NCBI GenBank assembly: GCA_002440945.1 | Contig: DJWG01000050.1 | Coordinates: forward strand, 40,051-47,581 | Length of the DNA: 7,531 bases | Origin: Rhodobacteraceae bacterium UBA6236 | Lineage (GTDB): Bacteria; Pseudomonadota; Alphaproteobacteria; Rhodobacterales; Rhodobacteraceae | Direction of reading: 5' to 3' | Part shown: piece after piece, positions 1 to 5,739 of the stretch | Layout of the letters: the number at the start of each line of letters is the position of its first letter | Position numbering within the stretch: position 1 is the first letter of the stretch | Translations under genes and position numbers: made by a program | The notes under the pieces: generated by a model | What the model was told of the DNA's origin: nothing | What the model saw: the letters and a program-made list of their open reading frames with translations, nothing else | Databases searched by the model: none

Positions 1-672
1 CCCGGCAATGCCTATGTGGCGGCCGCAAAGCGCCGGGTCTTCGGCAAGGTCGGCATCGACATGATCGCTGGACCATCCGAGATCCTGGTGATCGCGGACC
101 GCGACAACAACCCCGACTGGATCGCGCTTGATCTGCTGAGCCAGGCCGAACATGACGAAAGCGCGCAGTCGATCCTGGTGACGGATGATGCGGGCTTCGG
201 TCAGGCGGTTGCCGCGGCGGTGGAAAAGCGGCTGGAAACGCTGGACCGCCGCGCCATCGCCGGGGCCAGCTGGCGCGACCACGGCGCGGTGATCGTGACC
301 CGCGACCTGGACGAAGCGGCGGCGCTGTCGGATCGCGTCGCGCCCGAACATCTTGAATTGTGCGTGGCCGACCCCGATGCGCTGGCGGCGCGCATCCGCC
401 ACGCGGGCGCGATCTTCCTGGGCGCCTATACGCCCGAAGCGATCGGCGATTATGTCGGCGGCCCGAACCATGTCCTGCCCACGGCGCGTTCGGCGCGGTT
501 TTCGTCCGGGCTATCCGTGGTCGATTTCCTCAAGCGCACCACGCTGGCGCGCATGACGCCCGGTGCGCTGGCCGCCATCGGCCCTTCCGCCGAACGGCTC
601 GCCACCAGCGAAAGCCTTCAGGCGCATGGGCTTTCCGTCCGTGCGCGGCTCGACGCGCTCAATCAGGGCTGA
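1..672 (+). CDS. hisD: Histidinol dehydrogenase, C-terminal half (5' end outside window)
   Basis: This is the last 223 residues of histidinol dehydrogenase, the cytoplasmic zinc enzyme that oxidises L-histidinol to L-histidine in two NAD-dependent steps, ending histidine synthesis. The frame is open from base 1 and begins PGNAYVAAAKRRVFG, a family signature; full proteins are about 430-440 residues, so roughly half is missing upstream. All expected active-site residues are visible: the zinc ligands Gln and His in LSQAEHD (142-153), the Asp of GDYVGGPNHVLPT (448-450) and the His near the C terminus in LQAHG (625-627), plus the catalytic Glu-His pair of APEHLEL (346-351). It therefore looks intact and active. 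The GTG at 16 is an internal valine codon, not a start. A 107-base gap follows before the next gene on the same strand. Confidence 0.98.
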   Translation, partial: PGNAYVAAAKRRVFGKVGIDMIAGPSEILVIADRDNNPDWIALDLLSQAEHDESAQSILVTDDAGFGQAVAAAVEKRLETLDRRAIAGASWRDHGAVIVTRDLDEAAALSDRVAPEHLELCVADPDALAARIRHAGAIFLGAYTPEAIGDYVGGPNHVLPTARSARFSSGLSVVDFLKRTTLARMTPGALAAIGPSAERLATSESLQAHGLSVRARLDALNQG

Positions 673-734
673 CGGCGGATCTTGCCAATTTCGCGCCGAT
701 GGTGTCTTTCGGCATCTGATGATTTTACTGACTG

Positions 735-767
735 ACAGACATTGCCCGGTTGATTGAGAATGTCTGT
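735..767. promoter_or_regulatory. Perfect 9-bp inverted repeat before UPF0262 gene
   Basis: ACAGACATT (735-743) and AATGTCTGT (759-767) are exact reverse complements separated by 15 bases. The right arm ends 2 bases before the GGGGGA ribosome-binding stretch (770-775) of the gene starting at 780. No T-run follows, so it is not an intrinsic terminator. It could be an operator for a dimeric regulator or a 5'-leader hairpin. The repeat is seen directly; any function is inference. Confidence 0.5.
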
Positions 768-779
768 GCGGGGGAACGG

Positions 780-1259
780 ATGAGCCGTCTTTGCCGGATC
801 GAGATTGATGACACGGGCCTGCCGGCCCCGACGCCCGAAATCGAACAGGAACGGAAGGTCGCCGTCTTCGACCTTCTGGAAGACAACAGCTTTGCCATTC
901 CGGCGCGAGGCGACGCGGCCGCGCCTCAAGGCCCGTTTTGCCTGGCGCTTGGCGTCCGCGACGGGCGGCTGGTCTTCGACACCACGACCGAGGCCGGCGC
1001 CAAGGTGGCCGAGTTCCACCTGTCGATGGGCCCCTTCCGGCAGGTGGTGAAGGATTACTTCCAGATCTGCGAAAGCTACTTCGACGCCGTGAAACGCCTT
1101 CCGCCCGCGCAGATCGAAGCCATCGACATGGCCCGGCGCGGCATCCACAACGAAGGCGCGCGGGTCTTGCAGGAACGGCTTGAGGGCAAGGCGGATTTCG
1201 ACATCGACACCGCCCGCCGCCTGTTCACCCTCATCTGCGTCCTGCATCCCGGGGGCTGA
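780..1259 (+). CDS. UPF0262 family protein (unknown function)
   Basis: A 159-residue soluble protein of the alphaproteobacterial UPF0262 family, whose biochemical role is not known to me. I recognise it from its opening (MSRLCRIEIDD), the PTPEIEQERKVAVFDLLE stretch (about residues 18-34), the AEFHLSMGPFRQVVKDYFQIC segment (about 77-97) and the MARRGIHNEGARVLQERLEGK segment (117-137), ending at TLICVLHPGG. No signal peptide, membrane segment or metal-binding cluster is visible. The ATG at 780 is chosen because the conserved N terminus begins there and GGGGGA lies at 770-775; an in-frame TTG at 750 falls in the loop of the inverted repeat and adds only unconserved residues. The stop is 2 bases before the GTG start of the phosphatase-like gene, so the two are almost certainly cotranscribed and may share a process. 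Confidence 0.93.
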   Translation: MSRLCRIEIDDTGLPAPTPEIEQERKVAVFDLLEDNSFAIPARGDAAAPQGPFCLALGVRDGRLVFDTTTEAGAKVAEFHLSMGPFRQVVKDYFQICESYFDAVKRLPPAQIEAIDMARRGIHNEGARVLQERLEGKADFDIDTARRLFTLICVLHPGG

Positions 1260-1261
1260 GG

Positions 1262-1723
1262 GTGGAACCGGGGAAGCTGCCGCATTCGGTCCTGTTCTGC
1301 TGCGACCATAATTCGGTCCGCTCCCCCATGGCCGAGGGGTTGATGAAGCAGCTTTACGGTCGGCAGGTCTATGTCCAGTCGGCAGGCGTGAAGAATGACC
1401 TTGAGGTCGATGGCTTTGCCGTGGCCGTTTGCCAGGAACTGGGGGTCGAACTGGCCCGCCACCGGTCGCGGAATTTCGACGAGATGCAGGAATGGGGCGA
1501 CGACCTGTCGGGCTTCGATCTGGTGGTGGCGCTGACCCCCGCCAGCCAGCGCCGGGCGCTTGAGTTGACGCGGTTTTTCCATCTGGACGTGGAATACTGG
1601 CCGATCCTCGATCCCACCGGTCTTGGCGAGGGGCGCGAGGCGAAGCTGTCCGCCTATCGCCAGGCCCGCGACCAGATCCGCCATCGGATCGTCGAACGCT
1701 TCGGCCCCCCCGCCGAGGCCTGA
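1262..1723 (+). CDS. Low-molecular-weight protein tyrosine phosphatase / arsenate reductase-like protein
   Basis: A 153-residue cytoplasmic protein of the low-molecular-weight phosphatase fold. The catalytic P-loop is present as CDHNSVRS, with Cys14-x5-Arg20 placed right after the first beta strand (SVLFC), as in the family. The general-acid loop appears as LDPTG (Asp117-Pro118). Length matches the family (about 140-160). Relatives dephosphorylate phosphotyrosine or reduce arsenate; the substrate here cannot be told from sequence, and no ars genes are nearby, so an arsenic role is not suggested. The GTG start at 1262 is used because the next in-frame ATG (1328) lies after the P-loop and would remove the nucleophile; a G-run at 1251-1255 may serve as ribosome-binding site. 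Only 2 bases separate it from UPF0262. A 139-base gap follows. Confidence 0.88.
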   Translation: MEPGKLPHSVLFCCDHNSVRSPMAEGLMKQLYGRQVYVQSAGVKNDLEVDGFAVAVCQELGVELARHRSRNFDEMQEWGDDLSGFDLVVALTPASQRRALELTRFFHLDVEYWPILDPTGLGEGREAKLSAYRQARDQIRHRIVERFGPPAEA

Positions 1724-1780
1724 GGCGCGCCCTCTGCGGCAGGGTGTCGCGGACGGGCCAGAACCTGTCTGAATCGCAGT

Positions 1781-1798
1781 GGGCGCGGGGGTGCGCCC
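1781..1798 (+). other. GC hairpin between phosphatase and NTF2-like genes
   Basis: GGGCGC (1781-1786) and GCGCCC (1793-1798) form a 6-bp stem with a 6-base loop. No T-run follows, so it is not a canonical intrinsic terminator; it may slow transcription or be incidental to high GC. It is the only structure I see in the 139-base gap, where I found no convincing promoter. Confidence 0.3.
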
Positions 1799-1862
1799 GT
1801 GCCAGAACGGATCGGAATCCATCCGCCAGCCCCGATGCTGGCCCCCAGACCCGGAGACGCCC

Positions 1863-2261
1863 ATGTCGCGCCAGATCATCCAGGCCTATTACGATGCCTT
1901 CAACCGGGGCGATGCCGCCGCGATGCTGGCGCTTTTGTCGGACGACATCGAACACCACGTCAACGAAGGCAAGGTTCGGCGGGGCAAGGCGCTGTTTGAG
2001 GAATTCTGCAGCCACATGGGCGTCAGCTACCGCGAGACGCTGACCGATATCGTGATCTTCTCGAACGAAGACGGCACCCGTGCCGCCGCGGAATTCGTCG
2101 TGAACGGCGAATACCTGAAAACCGACCCCGGCCTGCCCGAGGCAAAGGGCCAGACCTATGTCCTGCCCGCCGGCAGTTTCTTTGCGCTGAAGGATGGCAA
2201 GATCACCCGGGTCACAACCTACTACAACCTCAACGACTGGATCGCCCAGGTTTCGGCCTGA
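1863..2261 (+). CDS. NTF2/SnoaL-like (ketosteroid isomerase-related) protein
   Basis: A 132-residue protein with the shape of the NTF2-like superfamily: an N-terminal helix pair (IQAYYDAFNRGDAAAMLALLSDDIEHHVNEG, about residues 5-35), then a GKALFEEFCSHM helix and alternating strands ending FFALKDGKITRVTTYYNLNDWI. The segment around IEHHVNEGKVRRGK is typical of the steroid delta-isomerase-related branch. Such folds serve isomerases, hydrolases, cyclases or simple binding proteins, so no reaction can be assigned. The ATG at 1863 is chosen for its GGAGA site (1853-1857, 5-base spacer) and because the family's N terminus starts here; in-frame upstream residues from 1779 are unconserved. Its stop overlaps the AGGAGG site of the GNAT gene, so both are very likely in one operon with the amidohydrolase that follows. 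Confidence 0.85.
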   Translation: MSRQIIQAYYDAFNRGDAAAMLALLSDDIEHHVNEGKVRRGKALFEEFCSHMGVSYRETLTDIVIFSNEDGTRAAAEFVVNGEYLKTDPGLPEAKGQTYVLPAGSFFALKDGKITRVTTYYNLNDWIAQVSA

Positions 2262-2266
2262 GGAGG
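2261..2266 (+). promoter_or_regulatory. Strong Shine-Dalgarno AGGAGG for the GNAT gene
   Basis: A perfect AGGAGG overlaps the last base of the preceding stop codon (2259-2261) and stands 5 bases before ATG 2272. It fixes the GNAT start over the in-frame upstream start at 2194, which lies inside the NTF2-like gene. It is the best ribosome-binding site in the window. Confidence 0.85.
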
Positions 2267-2271
2267 TTTCC

Positions 2272-2877
2272 ATGTCCATTTCCGTTGCCACCCTGACCGG
2301 CGACCAGATCACCGCGGTTCTCGACGATCTGGCGCGGCTGCGCATCACGGTCTTTCGCGCCTGGCCCTACCTGTATGACGGCGATCTCTTTTATGAACGC
2401 CGCTATCTCAAGCACTTCGCGCAAAGCGCGGGCGCGGTCGTCATCGGGGCCTTCGACGGGTCTGACCTGATCGGCGCCGCGACCGGCGCGCCGATGGAGG
2501 ATCATGCCGAGGATTTCGCCCGGGCCTTCGCGGCGACGGGCATTCCGCTGACGGATATCTTCTACTGCGCTGAATCCGTCCTGTTGCCGGACTACCGGGG
2601 CAGGGGGCTGGGCCATGCCTTCTTCGACGGGCGCGAGGCGCAGGCGCGGGCCCTGGGTCGTCGCTGGGCCGCCTTCTGCAGCGTCATCCGCCCCGCCGAC
2701 CATCCAGGCCGGCCCGTGGACTATCGTCCGCTCGACCCCTTCTGGCGGTCGCGCGGATATGAGAAACTGCCGGGCGTGATTGCCGAATTTTCCTGGAAAG
2801 ACCTCGGCCAGACCGAGGAAACGCCGAAGCAACTGCAATTCTGGATCCGTGATCTGCAAGCCGGGGACCGCACATGA
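2272..2877 (+). CDS. GNAT family N-acetyltransferase
   Basis: A 201-residue GNAT-fold protein that probably transfers an acetyl group from acetyl-CoA to an amine. The acetyl-CoA pyrophosphate-binding motif A is clear: ESVLLPDYRGRGLGHAFF (residues 101-118), with the R/Q-x-x-G-x-G signature as RGRGLG. An earlier hydrophobic strand pair (AVVIGAFDGSDLIGAATGAP, 55-74) and a later PLDPFWRSRGYEKL segment (153-166) fit motif B and the GNAT C-terminal region. The acceptor is unknown. The last codons overlap the start of the amidohydrolase gene by 4 bases (ATGA), indicating translational coupling. In some bacteria (for example YhcX of Bacillus, as I recall) a RimI-like GNAT domain is fused N-terminally to a nitrilase domain in the same order, which supports a joint function. 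Confidence 0.92.
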   Translation: MSISVATLTGDQITAVLDDLARLRITVFRAWPYLYDGDLFYERRYLKHFAQSAGAVVIGAFDGSDLIGAATGAPMEDHAEDFARAFAATGIPLTDIFYCAESVLLPDYRGRGLGHAFFDGREAQARALGRRWAAFCSVIRPADHPGRPVDYRPLDPFWRSRGYEKLPGVIAEFSWKDLGQTEETPKQLQFWIRDLQAGDRT

Positions 2878-3779
2878 AAGTCGCCGCCGCCGCCTATCCC
2901 CTGACCTGGTTCGACAGTTGGGCCGACTATGAAGCCAAGATCCGCGCCTGGGTATCCGAGGCGGCGGGCGCGGGGGCTGATCTGCTGGTCTTCCCGGAAT
3001 ATGCGCAGAACGAACTTGGATCCTTGGGCGGCAAGGCGGTCGCATCGGACCTTGAGGGCGTGCTTCGTGAAACCGCGCGGCACCGCCCGGCGGCGGATCG
3101 GCTGCTGGCCGACCTGGCGCGGGAACATGGGGTGCACATCCTGTCCGGCTCGGGCCCCGTCTGGGCCGATCCGGCGGGCCGCCCGGTCAACCGCGCCACG
3201 CTGATTTCCCCCGAAGGCATCCTTGGCCATCAGGACAAGGCGATGATGACCCGGTTCGAGCGCGAGGATTGGGATGTCACCGGCGGCGAGGGGCTGACGG
3301 TCTTTGAGACCACACTGGGCCGGATCGGCGTCGTCATCTGCTATGACAGTGAATTCCCGCTTCTGTCCCGCGCGCTTGTCGAACAGGGGGTGGAGCTTCT
3401 CCTGGCCCCTTCGGCCACCGAAACCTTCGCGGGGTTCATGCGGGTGCGCGTCGGCAGCATGGCGCGGGCGCTGGAAGGCCAATGTGTCGTGATCCATGCG
3501 CCGCTTGTGGGCGATGCGCCCTGGTGCGTCGGGCTTGAGGAAAACACCGGCCGCGCTTCCGCCTATGGCCCGCCGGACCGGGGCTTTCCCGAAACCGGCA
3601 TCCTGGCCGAAGGCGCGCTTGGCGAACCCGGCTGGACCTATGCCGAGGTCGATCTTGAGGCCGTGCGACTGGCCCGCACCGATGGGGTTGTCCTGACCCA
3701 TGCCCATTGGCCCGAACAGGCGTCGCGGGTGGCGCGGGTCACGGTCGCGCCGTGCCTTGGCGAAAAGCGCGGGGCGTGA
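2874..3779 (+). CDS. Carbon-nitrogen hydrolase (nitrilase superfamily), Rim1-like branch likely
   Basis: A 301-residue amidohydrolase of the nitrilase superfamily, which cleaves C-N bonds through a cysteine thioester. The Glu-Lys-Cys triad is complete: Glu42 in LLVFPEYAQNELG, Lys122 in HQDKAMMTRFEREDW, and Cys156 in IGVVICYDSEFPLL. The MARALEGQCVVIHAPLVG segment (196-213) after the nucleophile supports the subgroup often fused to, or adjacent to, RimI-like acetyltransferases. Substrate is unknown; amides, carbamoyl-amines or N-acyl compounds are all possible. There is no signal peptide, so it acts in the cytoplasm. The ATG at 2874 overlaps the GNAT stop by 4 bases and is the natural start, since the first strand (KVAAAAYPLTWFDSWADY) begins immediately. 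It closes the three-gene group with the NTF2-like and GNAT genes; a 102-base gap follows before infA. Confidence 0.94.
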   Translation: MKVAAAAYPLTWFDSWADYEAKIRAWVSEAAGAGADLLVFPEYAQNELGSLGGKAVASDLEGVLRETARHRPAADRLLADLAREHGVHILSGSGPVWADPAGRPVNRATLISPEGILGHQDKAMMTRFEREDWDVTGGEGLTVFETTLGRIGVVICYDSEFPLLSRALVEQGVELLLAPSATETFAGFMRVRVGSMARALEGQCVVIHAPLVGDAPWCVGLEENTGRASAYGPPDRGFPETGILAEGALGEPGWTYAEVDLEAVRLARTDGVVLTHAHWPEQASRVARVTVAPCLGEKRGA

Positions 3780-3793
3780 CTGCCTATTAGCCC

Positions 3794-3822
3794 TTGAAAA
3801 GCGGCCCGTTCGGGCGCATTTA
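3794..3822 (+). promoter_or_regulatory. Weak candidate promoter upstream of infA
   Basis: TTGAAA (3794-3799) resembles a -35 box. With a 17-base spacer the -10 position is CATTTA (3817-3822), a poor match. Because infA is a highly expressed gene and follows a 102-base gap, a promoter is expected hereabouts, but this assignment is tentative. Confidence 0.2.
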
Positions 3823-3832
3823 GGGCGCGCCC
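3804..3832 (+). other. Overlapping alternative hairpins in the infA leader
   Basis: GCCC (3804-3807) can pair with GGGC (3812-3815) around a GTTC loop. Alternatively GGGCGC (3812-3817) can pair with GCGCCC (3827-3832) around a 9-base loop. The two pairings share 3812-3815 and cannot form together. GGGCGCGCCC (3823-3832) is itself a palindrome. In a GC-rich genome this may be chance; a regulatory role is inference. Confidence 0.3.
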
Positions 3833-3881
3833 GGCGCAGGCCCAACGGTCTGCACGCGGGAAACCCATTTTCGGAGTGAAC

Positions 3882-4100
3882 ATGGCCAAGGAAGAACTGC
3901 TCGAATTCCCCGGTGTCGTGAAGGAACTCCTGCCGAATGCGACATTCAAGGTCGAGCTGGAAAACGGCCACCAACTGATCGCGACGATGGCAGGCAAGAT
4001 GCGCAAGAACCGGATCCGGGTGCTTGCCGGCGACCGGGTCCAGGTCGAAATGACGCCCTATGACCTGTCGAAGGGCCGCATCAACTACCGCTTCAAGTGA
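3882..4100 (+). CDS. infA: Translation initiation factor IF-1
   Basis: A 72-residue single OB-fold (S1-like) protein, exactly the usual length for bacterial IF-1. It binds the 30S A site and works with IF-2 and IF-3 in start-codon selection. The family signatures are all present: [19 protein letters not shown] at the start, [32 protein letters not shown] in the middle and the [13 protein letters not shown] ending. ATG 3882 is chosen over the in-frame GTG at 3876 because GGAG (3873-3876) sits 5 bases before it and IF-1 normally begins MAKEE. The stop overlaps the GTG start of maf by 4 bases (GTGA), the first of a chain of overlapping junctions running to yacG. High expression is expected. Confidence 0.98.
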   Translation: MAKEELLEFPGVVKELLPNATFKVELENGHQLIATMAGKMRKNRIRVLAGDRVQVEMTPYDLSKGRINYRFK

Positions 4101-4693
4101 CAGGTGCCGCTGCCGCGCCGCGGCTGATCCTCGGCTCGGCCAGCCCGCGCAGGCGGGATCTCTTGGCCCAGATCGGGCTCATCCCCGCCGAAGTCCGCGC
4201 CGCCGACATCGACGAGACCCCCGCGCGCGGCGAACTGCCCCGGCCTTACTGCGAACGCATGGCCCGGGAAAAGGCAGAAGCACTGCCCGTTGGCCCCGGC
4301 GAAATCATCCTGACCGCCGATACCACCGTCGCCCTTGGCCGGCGCATCCTTGGCAAGCCCGGGGACGCGGCCGAAGCGGCGGCGTTTCTGCATGCGCTGT
4401 CGGGGCGGCGGCACCGGGTCATCACCTCGGTCGCGGTGCGCCGGAACGATCGGCTTTGGGAACGCACCGTCGAAACCATCGTCAAGGTCAAGCAACTGTC
4501 GAACGCCGAGGTGAACGGCTACCTTGCCAGCGGCGAATGGCAGGGCAAGGCGGGCGGCTACGGCATCCAGGGCGGCTTTGGCGCCTTCATTCCCTGGCTT
4601 CAGGGGTCGTTCACCGGCGTCGTGGGCCTGCCGGTGGCGGAAACCGCGCAGCTTCTGCAAGCGGCCGGCATCAGGATTTGGGGGCAGGAATGA
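4097..4693 (+). CDS. maf: Maf family nucleotide pyrophosphatase (YhdE-like)
   Basis: A 198-residue Maf/Ham1-fold pyrophosphatase that hydrolyses nucleoside triphosphates to monophosphates, taken to clear unwanted or modified nucleotides. Motifs in order: [12 protein letters not shown] (residues 12-23), DIDET (37-41), the catalytic-Asp motif ADTTV (74-78) and [13 protein letters not shown] (150-162). The AGGYGIQG form matches E. coli YhdE (dTTP/UTP type, from memory) rather than the YceF (m7GTP) type, so dTTP/UTP-like substrates are more likely; that is an inference from one motif. The GTG start at 4097 overlaps the infA stop by 4 bases and no Shine-Dalgarno is evident, so it probably depends on ribosomes finishing infA. 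Conserved sequence begins at about residue 9, which leaves no better start. It overlaps the next gene by 4 bases (ATGA). Confidence 0.95.
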   Translation: MTGAAAAPRLILGSASPRRRDLLAQIGLIPAEVRAADIDETPARGELPRPYCERMAREKAEALPVGPGEIILTADTTVALGRRILGKPGDAAEAAAFLHALSGRRHRVITSVAVRRNDRLWERTVETIVKVKQLSNAEVNGYLASGEWQGKAGGYGIQGGFGAFIPWLQGSFTGVVGLPVAETAQLLQAAGIRIWGQE

Positions 4694-5739
4694 TCGGACG
4701 GATGGTGGTTCTGGGCCGGTTTCGCGGACGCGAGGCGGCGGCTCTGGTCGTGGACGGGCGGCTTGAGGATCTGCTGATCGAGGCAGAAGGCGCGGGATTC
4801 CTGCCCGGCGCGATCCTGCGTGGCACCGTCGACCGGCAGATGAAGGGGCAGGGCGGTGTCTTCGTCCGTCTGCCCGACGGCGTGAAGGGGTTCCTGCGCG
4901 AAGTCTCGGGCCTGCGTCCGGGGCAATCGGTTCTGGTGCAGGTCGCTGGCGGCGCCGAACCCGGCAAGGCCGTGCCCCTGACGCTGCGGCTTCTGTTCAA
5001 AAGCCGCCACGCCATCGTCACTCCCGACGCGCCGGGGCTGAACATCTCGCGTCGCATCCGGGACGAGGACGAACGCCAGCGCCTTGCCGCCCTTGCCACG
5101 GACGGGATGGAGGGATCGGCCTTCGGCCTGATCCTGCGTTCGGCCTGCGTGGCGGCCGAGGATGACGACATCGCCGACGACATCGCGCAGATGCGTGATC
5201 TGGCCGACAATGTGCTGGCCGATGCCTCGGGGGAACCCGAGCTTCTGGTCGATGCCCCCGGCCCCCATGACGAGGCCTGGCGCGACTGGGCCGACCCGGC
5301 GCCCGACGCGGTCGAGACCGGCGAGGCGAGCTTTGCCGATCACGGTATTGACGCCATGATCGACGATATTCTGGCGCCGGTTGTCCCGCTGCCCGGCGGC
5401 GGCCACATGGCGATCGAGCCCACCCGTGCGCTGATCGCGGTCGATGTGAACACCGGTCCCGACACCTCGCCCGCCGCGGGGCTGAAGGCCAATATCGCCG
5501 CCGTCCGTGACCTGCCGCGCCAGTTGCGCCTGCGGGGCCTTGGTGGGCAGGTGACGATCGACTTCGCGCCGATGCCCAAGAAGGACCGCGCCGTGGTCGA
5601 GCAGCAGCTGAGATCCGCCTTCAAGTCCGAGGCCGCGGAATCGAGCCTTGCGGGCTGGACCCCGCTTGGCAACTATGAGCTCCAGCGCAAGCGCGACCGG
5701 CAGCGGTTGACGGAAATACTCGAAGAAAGCGGAAGATGA
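4690..5739 (+). CDS. Short RNase E/G family protein lacking the zinc-link region
   Basis: A 349-residue member of the RNase E/G family of 5'-end-sensing, single-strand-specific endoribonucleases. An S1-like region is recognisable ([29 protein letters not shown], about 41-69). The 5'-phosphate sensor appears as GLILRSA (Arg150, with Ser151 where E. coli RNase E has Thr170). The metal-binding catalytic residues are present: Asp252 and Asn254 in [10 protein letters not shown], and Asp291 in VTIDFAPM. The protein ends at [15 protein letters not shown], before the place where RNase E and G carry the zinc-link cysteines (CPxC) and small domain; no such cysteines exist. It should be catalytic but may assemble differently from RNase E tetramers or RNase G. 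ATG 4690 has AGGA just upstream and overlaps the maf stop (ATGA). I give no symbol because rne and rng both imply full-length proteins. Confidence 0.88.
   Translation: MIGRMVVLGRFRGREAAALVVDGRLEDLLIEAEGAGFLPGAILRGTVDRQMKGQGGVFVRLPDGVKGFLREVSGLRPGQSVLVQVAGGAEPGKAVPLTLRLLFKSRHAIVTPDAPGLNISRRIRDEDERQRLAALATDGMEGSAFGLILRSACVAAEDDDIADDIAQMRDLADNVLADASGEPELLVDAPGPHDEAWRDWADPAPDAVETGEASFADHGIDAMIDDILAPVVPLPGGGHMAIEPTRALIAVDVNTGPDTSPAAGLKANIAAVRDLPRQLRLRGLGGQVTIDFAPMPKKDRAVVEQQLRSAFKSEAAESSLAGWTPLGNYELQRKRDRQRLTEILEESGR

Noticed and set aside
1262..1723. Arsenate reductase (arsC) naming for the phosphatase-like gene
   Set aside because: The P-loop fits both enzyme groups and there are no arsR, arsB or acr3 genes nearby.
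1757..1808. GCCAGAAC repeated at 1757-1764 and 1801-1808
   Set aside because: An 8-base match with no symmetry or further spacing pattern; too short to support a regulatory site.
663..2348. Long minus-strand open frame (561 codons) antisense to UPF0262, the phosphatase and the NTF2-like gene
   Set aside because: It runs antisense across three recognised genes and two gaps, has low-complexity Arg/Pro/Gly-rich sequence and no family motif; a GC-rich shadow.
1724..3832. GGCGCGCCC present at both edges of the three-gene block (1724-1732 and 3824-3832) as possible insertion scars
   Set aside because: The core GGCGCGCC also occurs inside the GNAT gene near 2485, and at about 67% GC a given all-G/C 9-mer is expected roughly 0.4 times in this length; not convincing as target-site duplications.
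2721..3974. Minus-strand open frame (417 codons) opposite the amidohydrolase and infA
   Set aside because: Antisense to genes with intact catalytic motifs; composition is that of a complementary-strand shadow and it crosses an intergenic gap.
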